Shown here: positions 18,601-28,347 of the stretch, piece by piece
Numbering within the stretch: the first letter of the stretch is position 1
Layout: the number at the start of each line of letters is the position of its first letter
Origin: Acidobacteria bacterium Ga0074141
GTDB taxonomy: Bacteria; Acidobacteriota; Blastocatellia; Pyrinomonadales; Pyrinomonadaceae
Reading direction: 5' to 3'
Assembly (NCBI GenBank): GCA_001464665.1
Contig: LNDP01000025.1
Location: 1 to 64,000 of the forward strand
Length of the DNA: 64,000 nucleotides
Position numbers and translations under genes: made by a program
The notes under the pieces: model-generated
The model's database searches: none
What the model was told of the DNA's origin: nothing
The model's input: the letters and a program-made list of their open reading frames with translations, nothing else

Positions 18601-18652
18601 GACCTGTTACCTCGATTCGATGAACACCGATCTAGTCATCACTCAGCCAATA

Positions 18653-18907
18653 CTATGCAGTAAATGTACAGGATTCGGGAAGTTCTCCGTGTTTTTCGTA
18701 ATGCTCTTTGATCTTGAAAATTAATGCATTAACGCTTCGTCCATTGTCGAATCTTGATCGAACGACAATGGTCGGCTCCCATGTGTTCGTGCCGATTTCG
18801 AAGATTCCGCAAAGATCTTCGCAATCAATATAATCCGCACAGTACGAATAACGCACAGTCGATTCCAGCACCTTGATCTGTTGGCATCTAAAATGGCTAA
18901 TACTCAT
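18653..18907 (-). CDS. Small hypothetical protein
   Basis: An 84-aa reading frame from the ATG at 18,907 (MSISHFRCQQIK) with a cysteine-containing segment (YSYCADYIDCEDLCG) and a plausible fold, but no recognised family. The frame stays open upstream to 18,961 without a better start. No ribosome site is convincing. It lies between two secreted-protein genes on the same strand and may be a genuine small gene or a remnant. Confidence 0.4.
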   Translation of the reverse strand: MSISHFRCQQIKVLESTVRYSYCADYIDCEDLCGIFEIGTNTWEPTIVVRSRFDNGRSVNALIFKIKEHYEKHGELPESCTFTA

Positions 18908-18991
18908 TTCGATACGAATTCTAAGATGGTCATCTGATCGGCGCGATGCAGCATGACGCAAAAAACGGGCGTGGCTATGCGAAGCGAAACG

Positions 18992-19873
18992 CTATTCGTT
19001 CTTGGGGCTACGGCTTGAAAACCTCATTCCAGCCGAGATGCGGAATTCCTCGGATTCTGTCCCTTTGAGATTGCCTTCGTCGTCGTAATCGTAACGGTGG
19101 CTTATAGCGACAACTTTCGCGACGGAAGTTTTCTCACTCACCGAGGCGACCGCGATCTTCACTTCGGCGTTCTTCACGCCGGTGAGCCAAAAGCTCATCC
19201 CGACGATCACGCCTTTGTCCTTTCCGGCATCGATGGTTACATCCGGGAACCAATCTTCGGGCTTCTCGCCCATCTCCACGATCTTCGCCTTGACCGGTTT
19301 TCGGTTGAGGATGTGTTTGAACTGGCTTGGAAGTTCGGGCTGGCCTTTCGGTGGGTCCGCATTTCCGTCCGACTTTGAGTAAAAGCTGTGGTAGTCGTTA
19401 GATGACCCTGAATTAACCGCGTAAGCAAAAAGCTCAAGCTCATCTGTCGGTATCAACCACCGCTGGTGGCCCCATTTTACCGGCGTATATTCCCGTTTTA
19501 TGGCAAGCACATGCTCGCCGGCAAATGTCTGTTCCGAGGTTAGAAAAAGCAGTCCATTCCCAAACCTGGCGGACCCGAAATTCACCCAGGCACGAGGACC
19601 GTTGCTACAAGTGTCACGGTAAGCGGCAAACCCGAGCTCCGGCGCCCAGACGAGGACGTCGGTCCAGGTCTCGCCAACATATCGCGTGTACGCCCCGGCC
19701 CATTCGTCGGAAGTGGTGCTTTGAATCTGAGAGCTAATGCGAGTGTATCGCTCGCGAAACGGCGCCTTGATCTCGTCGGGCAAGATATCAACGTAACCCT
19801 GTGCATTTATATAGGGCGTGCACACGGCCACTAACACAAAGCAAAGGATAACGATTGCAGGACGACGAGTCAT
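18992..19873 (-). CDS. Secreted protein of unknown function
   Basis: The 293-aa product has a signal peptide (residues 1-24, ending PYINAQ), a conserved-looking central part (GAYTRYVGETWTDVLVWAPE), and a C-terminal domain with GKDKGVIVGMSFWL and EVKIAVASVSEKTSVAKVV. The last block resembles small beta-barrel domains found in cell-envelope proteins. Function is unknown. The gene ends before the small hypothetical gene and starts seven bases from the end of menC, so it is probably co-transcribed with menC. Confidence 0.6.
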   Translation of the reverse strand: MTRRPAIVILCFVLVAVCTPYINAQGYVDILPDEIKAPFRERYTRISSQIQSTTSDEWAGAYTRYVGETWTDVLVWAPELGFAAYRDTCSNGPRAWVNFGSARFGNGLLFLTSEQTFAGEHVLAIKREYTPVKWGHQRWLIPTDELELFAYAVNSGSSNDYHSFYSKSDGNADPPKGQPELPSQFKHILNRKPVKAKIVEMGEKPEDWFPDVTIDAGKDKGVIVGMSFWLTGVKNAEVKIAVASVSEKTSVAKVVAISHRYDYDDEGNLKGTESEEFRISAGMRFSSRSPKNE

Positions 19874-19879
19874 AAACTG

Positions 19880-20989
19880 CTAGTTTATCAAAACATTTCG
19901 AACTGCGACACGATTTATTTGATCGCGCTTTACCTCAAACCCGATGCCCGGGCTTTCCGGGGCGGTGATGGTTCCATCTGAACTGACCTCCACCGCGGGT
20001 TCGATTATGTCTTCGTGCCAGTAGCGTTTGCTGGCGGAGACGTCGCCGGGCAGGCGAAAGCCGGCGAGGGTTGAGATGGCGATGTTGTGGGCGCGGCCGA
20101 TGCCGCTTTCGAGCATGCCGCCGCACCAGACGGGCATGTTGGCTTCGCGGCAGATCTGCTCGATCATCTTTGATTGAGTGTGTCCCCCGACGCGGCCGTT
20201 TTTGAGGTTGATGATCTTTCCGGACTTGAGCTCGATCGCCTTCCGCGCGTCCTCGGGCGATTTGATCGGTTCATCGAGGCAGATCGGCGTTTTGATCTCT
20301 CGCTGCAGCTTCGCGTGGTCGATGATGTCGTCGTGCGGCAGCGGCTGTTCGAGCATCATAAGGTCGAACTCATCCAACGATTTTAGCTTATCGATATCCG
20401 CAAGCGTATAAGCCGAATTTGCGTCGCCCATCAGCAAAATGTCACCGAACTCCGCCCGCACGGCCTTGATCACATCGTAGTCCCACGAGGGCGAGATCTT
20501 GATCTTGATGCGTTTATAGCCTGCCTCGACCTCGACACGGATCTTCTCCAAAAGCTGGGCGATCGAGTCCTGAATACCGATCGAAACGCCGCATTCGATG
20601 ACCTGATTTACGCCGCCTAGATGCCGCCAGAGCGGAACCCCGTGCTTCTTTGCCTCAAGGTCCCAGCACGCCGTCTCGATGCCCGACTTCGCCATCCGGT
20701 GCCCGCGTGCCCATTTCATGAGATTCCAAACGTCCGCCGCCGACGCGACCTCTTGCCCGACCACCATCGGCGCAAGTATCTTCTCCGCCGTCACCCACGC
20801 CGAATCGGTCCATTCGTCCGAATAACCCGGCGATTCACCGCAGGTTATCTCGCCCCAACCCTCGGCCCCGTCGGCGTCTTCGACCCGCACCAAAATGATC
20901 CGGCGCTCATACGTCCGGCCAAAGCTGGTCTCAAAAAAATGAACGAGCGGAAGGTTTATCTCTATGAGTTCTATCGACTTAATAAGCAT
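19880..20989 (-). CDS. menC: o-Succinylbenzoate synthase (MenC)
   Basis: This 369-aa enolase-superfamily enzyme has the MenC/N-acylamino-acid-racemase subgroup features. The capping domain runs from residues 1 to about 130. The barrel residues are Lys in YKRIKIKI, the metal ligands Asp (GDANSAY), Glu (LEQPL) and Asp (CLDEPI), and the second Lys in INLKNGRVGG. It dehydrates SHCHC to o-succinylbenzoate in menaquinone synthesis; members of this subgroup may also racemise N-acyl amino acids. No other men genes are in the window. The start is the ATG at 20,989. Confidence 0.9.
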   Translation of the reverse strand: MLIKSIELIEINLPLVHFFETSFGRTYERRIILVRVEDADGAEGWGEITCGESPGYSDEWTDSAWVTAEKILAPMVVGQEVASAADVWNLMKWARGHRMAKSGIETACWDLEAKKHGVPLWRHLGGVNQVIECGVSIGIQDSIAQLLEKIRVEVEAGYKRIKIKISPSWDYDVIKAVRAEFGDILLMGDANSAYTLADIDKLKSLDEFDLMMLEQPLPHDDIIDHAKLQREIKTPICLDEPIKSPEDARKAIELKSGKIINLKNGRVGGHTQSKMIEQICREANMPVWCGGMLESGIGRAHNIAISTLAGFRLPGDVSASKRYWHEDIIEPAVEVSSDGTITAPESPGIGFEVKRDQINRVAVRNVLIN

Positions 20990-21091
20990 AATGGCGGCAA
21001 AATTAACAATCTAGTAACTAACCGGCGAAAATGCAATACTCAGCCCTTTTTCGCGATGCCATATCGAACGAGGATAGTGCCTGTACCGGTT

Positions 21092-21100
21092 TGCTATACT
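21092..21100 (+). promoter_or_regulatory. Extended -10 promoter upstream of slt
   Basis: TGCTATACT is an extended -10 element about 85 bases before the lytic transglycosylase start. The -35 region is weak, as usual for extended -10 promoters. Confidence 0.4.
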
Positions 21101-21183
21101 GATGGTTTGAGGGTTCGGGTCAGTTCACAGATAACACGTATCGGGCAAAATATTTCGCCCCGCCGGCATCAGATACTTCGGAA

Positions 21184-23520
21184 ATGTTCATGATGAAACG
21201 CATAAGTAAAGTAAGCCTCAACCTTTCGGCCGCCGTTTTCCTGTTTTCGCTTTTTGCGGTGTTTACGGTCTCGTGCTCGGCGCAGCCCGCCGCGGAGGCG
21301 GACGCTCTTCGCCAGCTCCGCGAGCTGACAAAGGGCGGCCGGATGCCGACCGAACAGGCGGTCGAGGATATCGAGCGCCGCTTTAGCGGGACGCAGACCG
21401 GAGCTCTTGCCCGGCTGCTCCGTGCAAGAGTGCGGTTTGAGAACAAGGACTTTCGCGGGGCGAGCATCGTGCTTAATTCTGACGAATTAGGGCGCCTTAC
21501 AAAGCTCGGTGATTACGTCCATTGGCTCCGTGCCCGCTCGCATCAGGGGCTCGGCGACCACGCGGCGGCGATGGCCGAACTCGAACGGCTGGTTACCGCG
21601 TTTCCGACCTCGCTGCGCGTCAGCGATGCACGGCTGCTCTGGGCCGAATCGGCGATGGCCGCAGGACGTGCGGCCGACGTTCCGGCATTTCTTGAGCCGA
21701 TGAACCGCGAGAACAGATCCGCAGCTTTGCTCGCAACCGCAAAGGCACTTGAGGCCGCGGGGAAGCAGGACGACTCGATCAAGTTTTTCGAGAGGGCATT
21801 TCTTTACGGCGGGACCGGCGATGCAGGCAAAGAGGCTGAAGCGAAGCTCAAGACACTCAACATCGACCCGCTGGCCAATCCGACCGCTGAGTCGCTAAAG
21901 GTTCGGGCCGACCGCGTCCTTGCGATGGGAGCCTCTTCTTTGGCATTTGATTCATACACGCGTTTCATCGAGCGATTTCCCGGCGAGGTGACGCCGGAGA
22001 TCCACCTTAGCCGCATCTCGGCCGCCGCCCGTGCGGGCGATGCCGCGAAGGCGCAAGCAGCTTTTGATGCAATACCGGCCGCGATGCCGGGCCGCGACCA
22101 GGCATTTCGCGATCTTATAAACGCCTACGCAAAATCGAAGCTCTGGCTGCGGGCTCGCACCGCCGCCGACGAAATGCGGCGGGCCTATCCGCAAAGCCCG
22201 CTCACCGTTAAGGCATGGGTCGAGGCCGGCTACGCCGCTCGTGATGCAAAGAACAAAGGCGAAGAGAATTTCTTTCTGCGAACCGCGCTGACGGCCTATC
22301 CGCAGGCGGTCGAGGTCGCTGGTGCGCAGTTTGAGCTTGCATGGCTTGAGCACGAGGCCGGCAACCACGCCCGTGCCGCCGATATGCTCACCGAACACCT
22401 CGCCCGCTATGCCGACCGCGATTCCGCTAACCGCGGCCGTGCCGGTTATTGGTCCGCACGCAACGCCGAACGCGCCGGCCGGATCGCCGAGGCCTGCGCT
22501 CTTTACGACGCACTTGTTTACCGCTACAACGCCAATTGGTATGGCTACATCGGCTTTGAACGCCTGACCGCACTCCGCGGCCGCGGGCAGTGCCAGTCGC
22601 CGGCCAACTTCCCGGCCGATTCGCTCGTCCCGCAGGCGGCAGCAAATCTCAAGAGCATCACCGTTGCAGCTGAAACCGCCGGTGCCGCCGAGCTTGAACG
22701 CGCCTCAAAGAGCGAAGAATTAAGCTCCGTCGGACTTTTCGATTGGGCCATCGAGGAGCTGAAAGAAGCCCAAAAGACGGCACAGAATTCGCCGACGATC
22801 AACCTCTCGCTGGCCAAGCATCATCAGATGAAGTTTGACAATGTCTCGGCCCTGCTCGCCCTCGCGAAGAGCTATCCCGATTACGCCCAGATGTTCCCCG
22901 AGGAAATGGGCCGCGAGGAATGGGAGATATTTTACCCGCACATGGCATGGGACCAGATCGCGAAATGGTCGCGGGCGAGGAACCTCGACATATATAAGGT
23001 AGCGGGGCTCATCCGGCAGGAATCGGTCTTCAATCCGTCCGCTCGCTCTTCGGCAAACGCCTATGGACTGATGCAGCTCTTGCTTCCGACGGCACAGCAG
23101 ACCGCCCGCAAGTTTGGCTCGGCTTCGCCCGTCAGGTCGGCCGCGGACCTCTTCAACCCTTCACTCAATATCGAGCTCGGCACGGCCTATATGCGCGAAC
23201 AGCTCGACCGCTACGGCCGCATCGAATTCATGGCCGTCGCCTACAATGCCGGGCCCGGCCGCGTCGTCACTTGGCGTCGGACATTGCCGATGGAGATGGA
23301 CGAATTTGTCGAGGCGATCCCTTTCCGCGAAACGCGCGGCTACGTCCAGGGCATCATCCGCAACACCGCCCAGTATCGCCGGCTCTATGACGAAAACGGC
23401 AACTTCAAACCGAACGTAGGCACCCGCCCCGTCCGCACAGCCATCGACACCAAACCCGCCGCCGAACTCGCCCGCGAGTTCCCGGAGGTCGTGCTATCGC
23501 CGGGCCGGGCTGCTGAGTAG
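21184..23520 (+). CDS. slt: Soluble lytic murein transglycosylase (Slt family)
   Basis: The 778-aa product has an N-terminal export signal that may be a lipoprotein signal (VFTVSC), a long alpha-helical TPR-like superhelix (about 40-590), and a C-terminal SLT domain. The catalytic glutamate is in LIRQESVFNPSARS (near 613), followed by YGLMQLLLPTA and the VAYNAGPGRV motif. These enzymes cleave the glycan strand of peptidoglycan with formation of anhydromuropeptides. The annotated start at 21,184 is ATG; ATGs at 21,190 and 21,193 are equally good. It is transcribed away from menC. Confidence 0.9.
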   Translation: MFMMKRISKVSLNLSAAVFLFSLFAVFTVSCSAQPAAEADALRQLRELTKGGRMPTEQAVEDIERRFSGTQTGALARLLRARVRFENKDFRGASIVLNSDELGRLTKLGDYVHWLRARSHQGLGDHAAAMAELERLVTAFPTSLRVSDARLLWAESAMAAGRAADVPAFLEPMNRENRSAALLATAKALEAAGKQDDSIKFFERAFLYGGTGDAGKEAEAKLKTLNIDPLANPTAESLKVRADRVLAMGASSLAFDSYTRFIERFPGEVTPEIHLSRISAAARAGDAAKAQAAFDAIPAAMPGRDQAFRDLINAYAKSKLWLRARTAADEMRRAYPQSPLTVKAWVEAGYAARDAKNKGEENFFLRTALTAYPQAVEVAGAQFELAWLEHEAGNHARAADMLTEHLARYADRDSANRGRAGYWSARNAERAGRIAEACALYDALVYRYNANWYGYIGFERLTALRGRGQCQSPANFPADSLVPQAAANLKSITVAAETAGAAELERASKSEELSSVGLFDWAIEELKEAQKTAQNSPTINLSLAKHHQMKFDNVSALLALAKSYPDYAQMFPEEMGREEWEIFYPHMAWDQIAKWSRARNLDIYKVAGLIRQESVFNPSARSSANAYGLMQLLLPTAQQTARKFGSASPVRSAADLFNPSLNIELGTAYMREQLDRYGRIEFMAVAYNAGPGRVVTWRRTLPMEMDEFVEAIPFRETRGYVQGIIRNTAQYRRLYDENGNFKPNVGTRPVRTAIDTKPAAELAREFPEVVLSPGRAAE

Positions 23521-23624
23521 GGCCGCATTTGTCGCGATAGGCTTTCTAGTCGCGGCAAAATGCGCTAGATTTGCTCGTCAACGCTAGGAATAAGGAGAAA
23601 ATTTCGAAAAGGAGCTTATGAACA

Positions 23625-24539
23625 ATGAGACAGATCTCTCGGGCGTTGTTTTTTCTTCTGGTTTCCGTACTGCTTTTTTCATCCCAGGCATATTCCCAAA
23701 GGCCGACATGTGATCCGGTGATGAACACCGATTCTGTGCTGACCTCCGTTAGGGTTGATGGTGGATTTAGCATGGGCACGTTTTCGCTCGATTGCCGCCC
23801 GGGCACGGCCCCGGGCGTTTCCGGCCCTTCGATCTATCACCCGTATAACGGCAAGAAATTTGAAACGCATCTAAAGAACGCAAGCGGTGCGACCATCAAC
23901 AAGTTCGTCTGGTACGGTCGACTGGCCAGTTGGAGGATCGAGCTTGACCGCTACGAGGTCGAAGGCGGCCGCGAGGCGGTAAAGCAGATCGGGCCCGGTT
24001 CGTACACGATCGATTTCGTTGACGAGGGCCGCTCGATCTACAAGTTTCCGTTCTCCGTGAAAACGAAGCAAAGCGCCGATAAGTTCAATCCCCGAACGCT
24101 GTATCTTCTTGATGGCCCGTGGCGCGGAAAAGGCCTTTTGACCGCGACGACCCCCGAATCGAACCCGATATTCTATTTCTGGCTCCGCGATTCAGATGAC
24201 AAGGCCGATGTCCGCCGTCGCCAGATCCCTTATAGCTTGAAATTGATACGCGACCGCGACCGTGCGACGATCGCCGAATCGAACGAGGGCTCACTCGCGC
24301 TCGACCATCAGTGGTACAACTCTCGGCTGACGCTTTCCAAACCGACCTCGATGGCGGATGGCAAATCGGTCATGTTCAAGCTTGGCGACATTCTCGACAC
24401 CAACGGCACCTATACGCTCGAGCTTTCGCTAGACGGACGAACACATTCAACCTTCAAACTCGACGTGCGCAATCGAAAGATCAACGGCCAGGATGTCCCG
24501 GCTCGGGGCTTCCGCCTGCCACTAACCGCAGGCAAATAG
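23625..24539 (+). CDS. Secreted protein of unknown function
   Basis: The 304-aa product starts with a clear signal peptide (1-24, SSQAYSQ) and has no family I recognise. The body alternates short beta strands (GSYTIDFVDEGRSIYKFPFSV, LIRDRDRATIAESNE), suggesting two or three beta-sandwich domains. A good AAGGAG site lies about ten bases before the ATG at 23,625. It follows slt by about 100 bases and ends at a bidirectional terminator. Confidence 0.65.
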   Translation: MRQISRALFFLLVSVLLFSSQAYSQRPTCDPVMNTDSVLTSVRVDGGFSMGTFSLDCRPGTAPGVSGPSIYHPYNGKKFETHLKNASGATINKFVWYGRLASWRIELDRYEVEGGREAVKQIGPGSYTIDFVDEGRSIYKFPFSVKTKQSADKFNPRTLYLLDGPWRGKGLLTATTPESNPIFYFWLRDSDDKADVRRRQIPYSLKLIRDRDRATIAESNEGSLALDHQWYNSRLTLSKPTSMADGKSVMFKLGDILDTNGTYTLELSLDGRTHSTFKLDVRNRKINGQDVPARGFRLPLTAGK

Positions 24540-24570
24540 CCGAGCTTTTTTTCCGACTCATGAAAGCACT

Positions 24571-24610
24571 GCGGCCTCCGCGTTAGATTTTTTCCTAACG
24601 CAGAGGCCGC
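24571..24610. terminator. Bidirectional terminator hairpin, family copy 1
   Basis: GCGGCCTC-CGCGTTAG pairs with CTAACGC-AGAGGCCGC around a T-rich loop, and T-runs lie on both sides. It sits between two convergent genes. Closely related hairpins occur at 36,079 and 41,779. Confidence 0.75.
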
Positions 24611-24679
24611 TGAGTTTTTACAGAGGATCCGCGAATTCTTGCCGAAAATCCTCAGGCCATTTTAAGACGCCGTCGAGGC

Positions 24680-26938
24680 TTAGAGATTCTTCACGATAAA
24701 GTTCGTCATCATCTCGTACCAGTGGCGGACTTGGGCTCGGTTGCCTATGCCGTGGCGTTGGCCGGGGTAGAGCATCAGATCGAACTGCTTGTTGTGTTTC
24801 TGCAGTTCGTTGACGAACTGGATGGTGTTCTGCATATGGACGTTGTTGTCCATTATGCCGTGGATCAGCAGTATGCGGCCGTGGAGGTCCTTTGCCGAGC
24901 GGAGCACCGACGTCTTTTCGTAACCCTCGCGGTTGTTCTGCGGCGTTAGCATGTACCGCTCGGTGTAGATCGAGTCGTAAAGCCGCCAGTCCGTCACCGA
25001 ACCGCCCGCGATGCCTGCCCGGAAGAGCTTGCTGTTCGTCATCGCGTAGCTTGTCATAAAGCCGCCGTAGCTCCAGCCCCAAATGCCGATCCGGTCGCCG
25101 TCAACATAGGGCAGCGATTTGAGATAATTAACGCCGTCTTCGATGTCGCGAAGCTCGAGCGTGCCCATCTGTTTATAGACGGGCCAGGTCGATTCCTCGC
25201 CTTTGCCGCTTGCCGTGCGATTGTCGCAGATCCAGATGATGTAGCCCTTTTGGGCAAGCATCTGGTGCCACATATATCGGTTGCCACCCCAGCCATCTCG
25301 CACCTGCGGAGCGTGCGGCCCGGCGTAGGTATATTGCAGAACGGGATACTTTTTGTTCGGGTCAAAATCCGGCGGGCGGATCATCATCGCTTCCATCTCA
25401 AAGCCGTCGCGGGTCTTGACCTTCAGGAACTCCGGCGTGCCGAGCTTGTATTCGGCAAGGGCCGGGACGCGGTTCTCATTGAGCACGCGTTCGAGCCGGC
25501 CATCCGAGCGGAAAAGCCGCTGCTGCGACGGCGTGTTTACGTCGCTCCACGTATGGACAAAATGCGTAAACGTGCGGTTGAAAGAGGCCGCGTGCGATCC
25601 CTCACCCTGGGTCAGGCGTTCGATGTCGCCGCCCGCGATCGGCACGCGATAGACGTTGACAGCGATGTGGCTGTCACGCGTTGCCGAGAAATATGCATAG
25701 CGGCCCTCGGGGTCGAGGCCGTAGAAATTACGCACTTCCCAGCGGCCATCGGTAAGCTGGCGGATAAGCGAGCCGTTCGCATCGTAATGATAAAGATGCC
25801 GCCAGCCGTTGCGGGCAGATTGATAGATCGACGAGCCATCGGGCAGGAACTCGGGGTTGTCGTAAACCTCGACCCAAGCAGCGGTCGTCTCGGTAAAGAG
25901 CTTCCGCGTTTTGCCGTCGGGCGTGGCGGCGTTGACGTCCAAAAAGGTCTGCTCGCGGTTGAGCGCCTGAAAGAGCACTTGCGTCGAATCCGGCGTCCAG
26001 GCGACGCGGCCGATAAGCACATCTTCGGGCTTATAGCGGCCGAGGTCGGCAAACTTTACCGCATCGCCGAGCCGCTGAACGCCGGCGGGCAAACGCCTTC
26101 CGACGCCCGGAACGCGGCCGACCGGCGGGACGATAGTTGACCGCGTCACATCGGCAATGCCGAGCCGGACAAGCGGATTCGGGTCACCAGGTTTCGGGTA
26201 GCGTGTCTTCTCGAGGACAGGATCGTTCGTCATCTCGTTTGAAAGCACGAACTCCGGCAGCGGCGAATCATCAAGCCGAAGGAAAGCGATCATCTTCGAA
26301 TCCGGCGACCACCAATAGCCGCGGTTCTGGCCGCGTCCGTAAAGCTCCTCTTCATAAACCCAAACGAGATAGCCATTGTGCACCCGCTCGGAGCCGTCGC
26401 GCGTCAGCCGCTTTTCGCCGCCCTTTGCGATATCAACGACGTAAAGATCGTTCTTGCGGACAAAGCTGACCATCCGCCCATCGGGGCTAAAGTCGGCCTC
26501 AAGTTCCTCGTCGGCATTGCTGGTCAGCCGCTTGAGCATGCCGGCGGCGACGTCGTAGTGCCAGAGGTCGTTGTTGTGGTTGAGCAGTATCGCCGTCTCG
26601 CCCTTATTGAAGAGCAGGCCCGGCGAATTGGCTATCCGGTCGGCGTCGCGGGCGCCGATGCCGGCGACGGTCGCGAGTGCCGAAACGAACCGCTGCGTAT
26701 CAAGGTAAGGCCGCGCCTCGCCCGTCAACGCATCAACGCGGACCAGCCGCCCGCCCTCAACTCGCTTGAACGATCGCCCGTCCGGCGACCACTGCAAGAA
26801 ACTGGGCGTTCCGCTGAACTGGACCTGCACCGCAGGGTCCGGGCCAAAGATCGCGTCAAGCGTAAGCAGCTTATCCTGCGCCGCCGCCGCCGCAACCAAA
26901 GCAAACAAAACTGCCGCTAGCAAAAAGGGTCGTTTCAT
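24680..26938 (-). CDS. DPP-IV-like S9 family peptidase
   Basis: The 752-aa product has a signal peptide (1-20), an N-terminal eight-bladed propeller (DPPIV_N, about 60-480) with the WVYEEELYGRGQ loop, and a C-terminal alpha/beta-hydrolase domain. The catalytic triad is visible: Ser in GWSYGGFM, Asp in IHGIMDNNVH and His in GQRHGI. Enzymes of this type release dipeptides from peptide N-termini, often after proline, in the periplasm. The conserved double-glutamate motif (EEELYG) that holds the substrate amino group supports the DPP-IV assignment. The start is the ATG at 26,938; an upstream frame adds seven residues. Confidence 0.9.
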   Translation of the reverse strand: MKRPFLLAAVLFALVAAAAAQDKLLTLDAIFGPDPAVQVQFSGTPSFLQWSPDGRSFKRVEGGRLVRVDALTGEARPYLDTQRFVSALATVAGIGARDADRIANSPGLLFNKGETAILLNHNNDLWHYDVAAGMLKRLTSNADEELEADFSPDGRMVSFVRKNDLYVVDIAKGGEKRLTRDGSERVHNGYLVWVYEEELYGRGQNRGYWWSPDSKMIAFLRLDDSPLPEFVLSNEMTNDPVLEKTRYPKPGDPNPLVRLGIADVTRSTIVPPVGRVPGVGRRLPAGVQRLGDAVKFADLGRYKPEDVLIGRVAWTPDSTQVLFQALNREQTFLDVNAATPDGKTRKLFTETTAAWVEVYDNPEFLPDGSSIYQSARNGWRHLYHYDANGSLIRQLTDGRWEVRNFYGLDPEGRYAYFSATRDSHIAVNVYRVPIAGGDIERLTQGEGSHAASFNRTFTHFVHTWSDVNTPSQQRLFRSDGRLERVLNENRVPALAEYKLGTPEFLKVKTRDGFEMEAMMIRPPDFDPNKKYPVLQYTYAGPHAPQVRDGWGGNRYMWHQMLAQKGYIIWICDNRTASGKGEESTWPVYKQMGTLELRDIEDGVNYLKSLPYVDGDRIGIWGWSYGGFMTSYAMTNSKLFRAGIAGGSVTDWRLYDSIYTERYMLTPQNNREGYEKTSVLRSAKDLHGRILLIHGIMDNNVHMQNTIQFVNELQKHNKQFDLMLYPGQRHGIGNRAQVRHWYEMMTNFIVKNL

Positions 26939-27023
26939 ATTTTTATTTAGATGGATCAAAGTCTCCGCGGGTTAGCTTGAATCATATCAAAAAACCCCCG
27001 CACCCCGGCAACCTGCCCCTGGC

Positions 27024-27206
27024 TCAGGCGGCTCCGCCGCTCTATTTGCGGAAAAGTTCTACTTTTCCGGCAGGCGGCCCCGAAGAACGCGGCTCCGCCG
27101 CCGCCAGAATTTGACTGATGGCGCTATAATGCTGTGTTGTTTTTTCGGGGCCGCGGTGATCCGTTTGAAACGTCAGTTCTCCTATGCACAGACCTGGATA
27201 TGTAAC
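27024..27206 (+). repeat. Flanking repeat of tandem unit, copy 1
   Basis: This block starts TCAGGCGGCTCCGCCGCTC. It contains the hairpin GGAAAAGT-TCT-ACTTTTCC (27,050-27,068), a second GC-rich palindrome, a TATAAT, and the first codons of the downstream gene. It recurs 662 bases later at 27,686 and in part at 28,348. Confidence 0.8.
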
Positions 27207-27648
27207 AATCGCAATGTACGTGCTTGAGGTCACAGGCGTTCTCGGCATTATTCTTACGCTTTACGATCTGTTGTACGACCCAGAACTTCTCACTCAGCTA
27301 TCCGGCGGCCATATGTTATCCGGAAGGAGTGTTCTGTTCTTTCATACCGCTTTCGAAGCCGTACTTTCGCTAGCAGCCGCGATCGGCATTCGCCTCATAA
27401 AGAACTGGGGTCGGCTGCTCGGTGGAATTCTGCTTTTAAGTTCACCGCTTTCGTTTCTCCTTTACCTTATCGCCGATCCCGTTGATGAAGGCCTATACAT
27501 ACTCGTATTAATGTTCCTGCTATTTGCGGCGCTGTTTGTTGCTTTAGGAATAGCCGTTCTCTTCTTCGAAAGATCAAAACGGTTTTTCGGGTTGCTACCG
27601 GATTTAGAAATGATCGAAACCCCACCACCGCCGCCGCAATTCGATTGA
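27184..27648 (+). CDS. Membrane protein of tandem unit 1
   Basis: This 154-aa protein has four hydrophobic helices (about 8-27, 52-75, 80-105, 110-130) and ends in a cytoplasmic tail with TPPPPPQFD. It opens MHRPGYVTIAMY. The paralogue 662 bases downstream has exactly the same length and shares the first and last residues, while the centre has diverged. No family is recognised. A TATAAT lies in the repeat about 55 bases upstream of the start. Its function is unknown; a membrane role is all the sequence supports. Confidence 0.7.
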   Translation: MHRPGYVTIAMYVLEVTGVLGIILTLYDLLYDPELLTQLSGGHMLSGRSVLFFHTAFEAVLSLAAAIGIRLIKNWGRLLGGILLLSSPLSFLLYLIADPVDEGLYILVLMFLLFAALFVALGIAVLFFERSKRFFGLLPDLEMIETPPPPPQFD

Positions 27649-27685
27649 CCTGTGATCGATAGCCAAAACAAGCAGGCGAAGCGCA

Positions 27686-27868
27686 TCAGGCGGCTCCGCC
27701 GCTCTATTTGCGGAAAAGTTTCACTTTTCCGAAAGCCGGCCCCAAAGAACGCGGCTCCGCCGCCGCCAGAATTTGACTGACGGCGCTATAATACCATGGC
27801 GGTTTTTCGGGCCCGCGGTGATTCGATTGAAACGTCAGTTCTCCTATGCAAAGACCTGGATATGTAAC
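27686..27868 (+). repeat. Flanking repeat of tandem unit, copy 2
   Basis: Nearly identical to 27,024-27,206, offset by exactly 662 bases. The stem GGAAAAGT/ACTTTTCC (27,712-27,730) is conserved while the loop differs (TTC). The homology extends leftward into the last codons of unit 1 (from about 27,620). Confidence 0.8.
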
Positions 27869-28310
27869 TTTTGCGATCTTTGCTCTATTGGTCGGAGGGG
27901 CAATCGGCACGTTCATTTCTATCAACGTCCTGGTCTTCGACCCGATACTTCATTCCCAGGCACAAACCAAGCAGCAGGCTTCTTTCGAGAACCTCATTTT
28001 TGCCATCTCGACGATAGACTCCGTGCTGTCGGTAATAGCCGGGATCGGGATGATCCTCGCCAGAAACTGGGCGCGAATACTTGGTGCGGTTCTTTTCATG
28101 AGTACTCCATTCATTTTCCTCCTACAGTACGTGACAGAGCCGGCCGCATTCGAAGTGTTTCGTTTCTTAGTGATTGCGACCAGCGCATCAACCCTTTATA
28201 TCTCCTTGGGTGTCGCACTCTTGATCTCAAAACGCTCGAGAAGGTACTTTGGCGTGCTTGTCGAAACGAACAAGATAATCACGCCACCACCACCGCCGCA
28301 ATTCGATTGA
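27846..28310 (+). CDS. Membrane protein of tandem unit 2
   Basis: The second 154-aa paralogue begins MQRPGYVTFAIF and ends TPPPPPQFD, like unit 1. It has four hydrophobic helices in the same places. Shared central positions include GIGM/GIGI, NWxRxLG and the GVALL region. The middle is otherwise well diverged, although the alignment needs no gaps. Its promoter region and start lie in repeat copy 2. Function is unknown. Confidence 0.7.
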   Translation: MQRPGYVTFAIFALLVGGAIGTFISINVLVFDPILHSQAQTKQQASFENLIFAISTIDSVLSVIAGIGMILARNWARILGAVLFMSTPFIFLLQYVTEPAAFEVFRFLVIATSASTLYISLGVALLISKRSRRYFGVLVETNKIITPPPPPQFD

Positions 28311-28347
28311 CCTGTGATCGATCGCCAAAACAAGCAGGCGAAGCGCA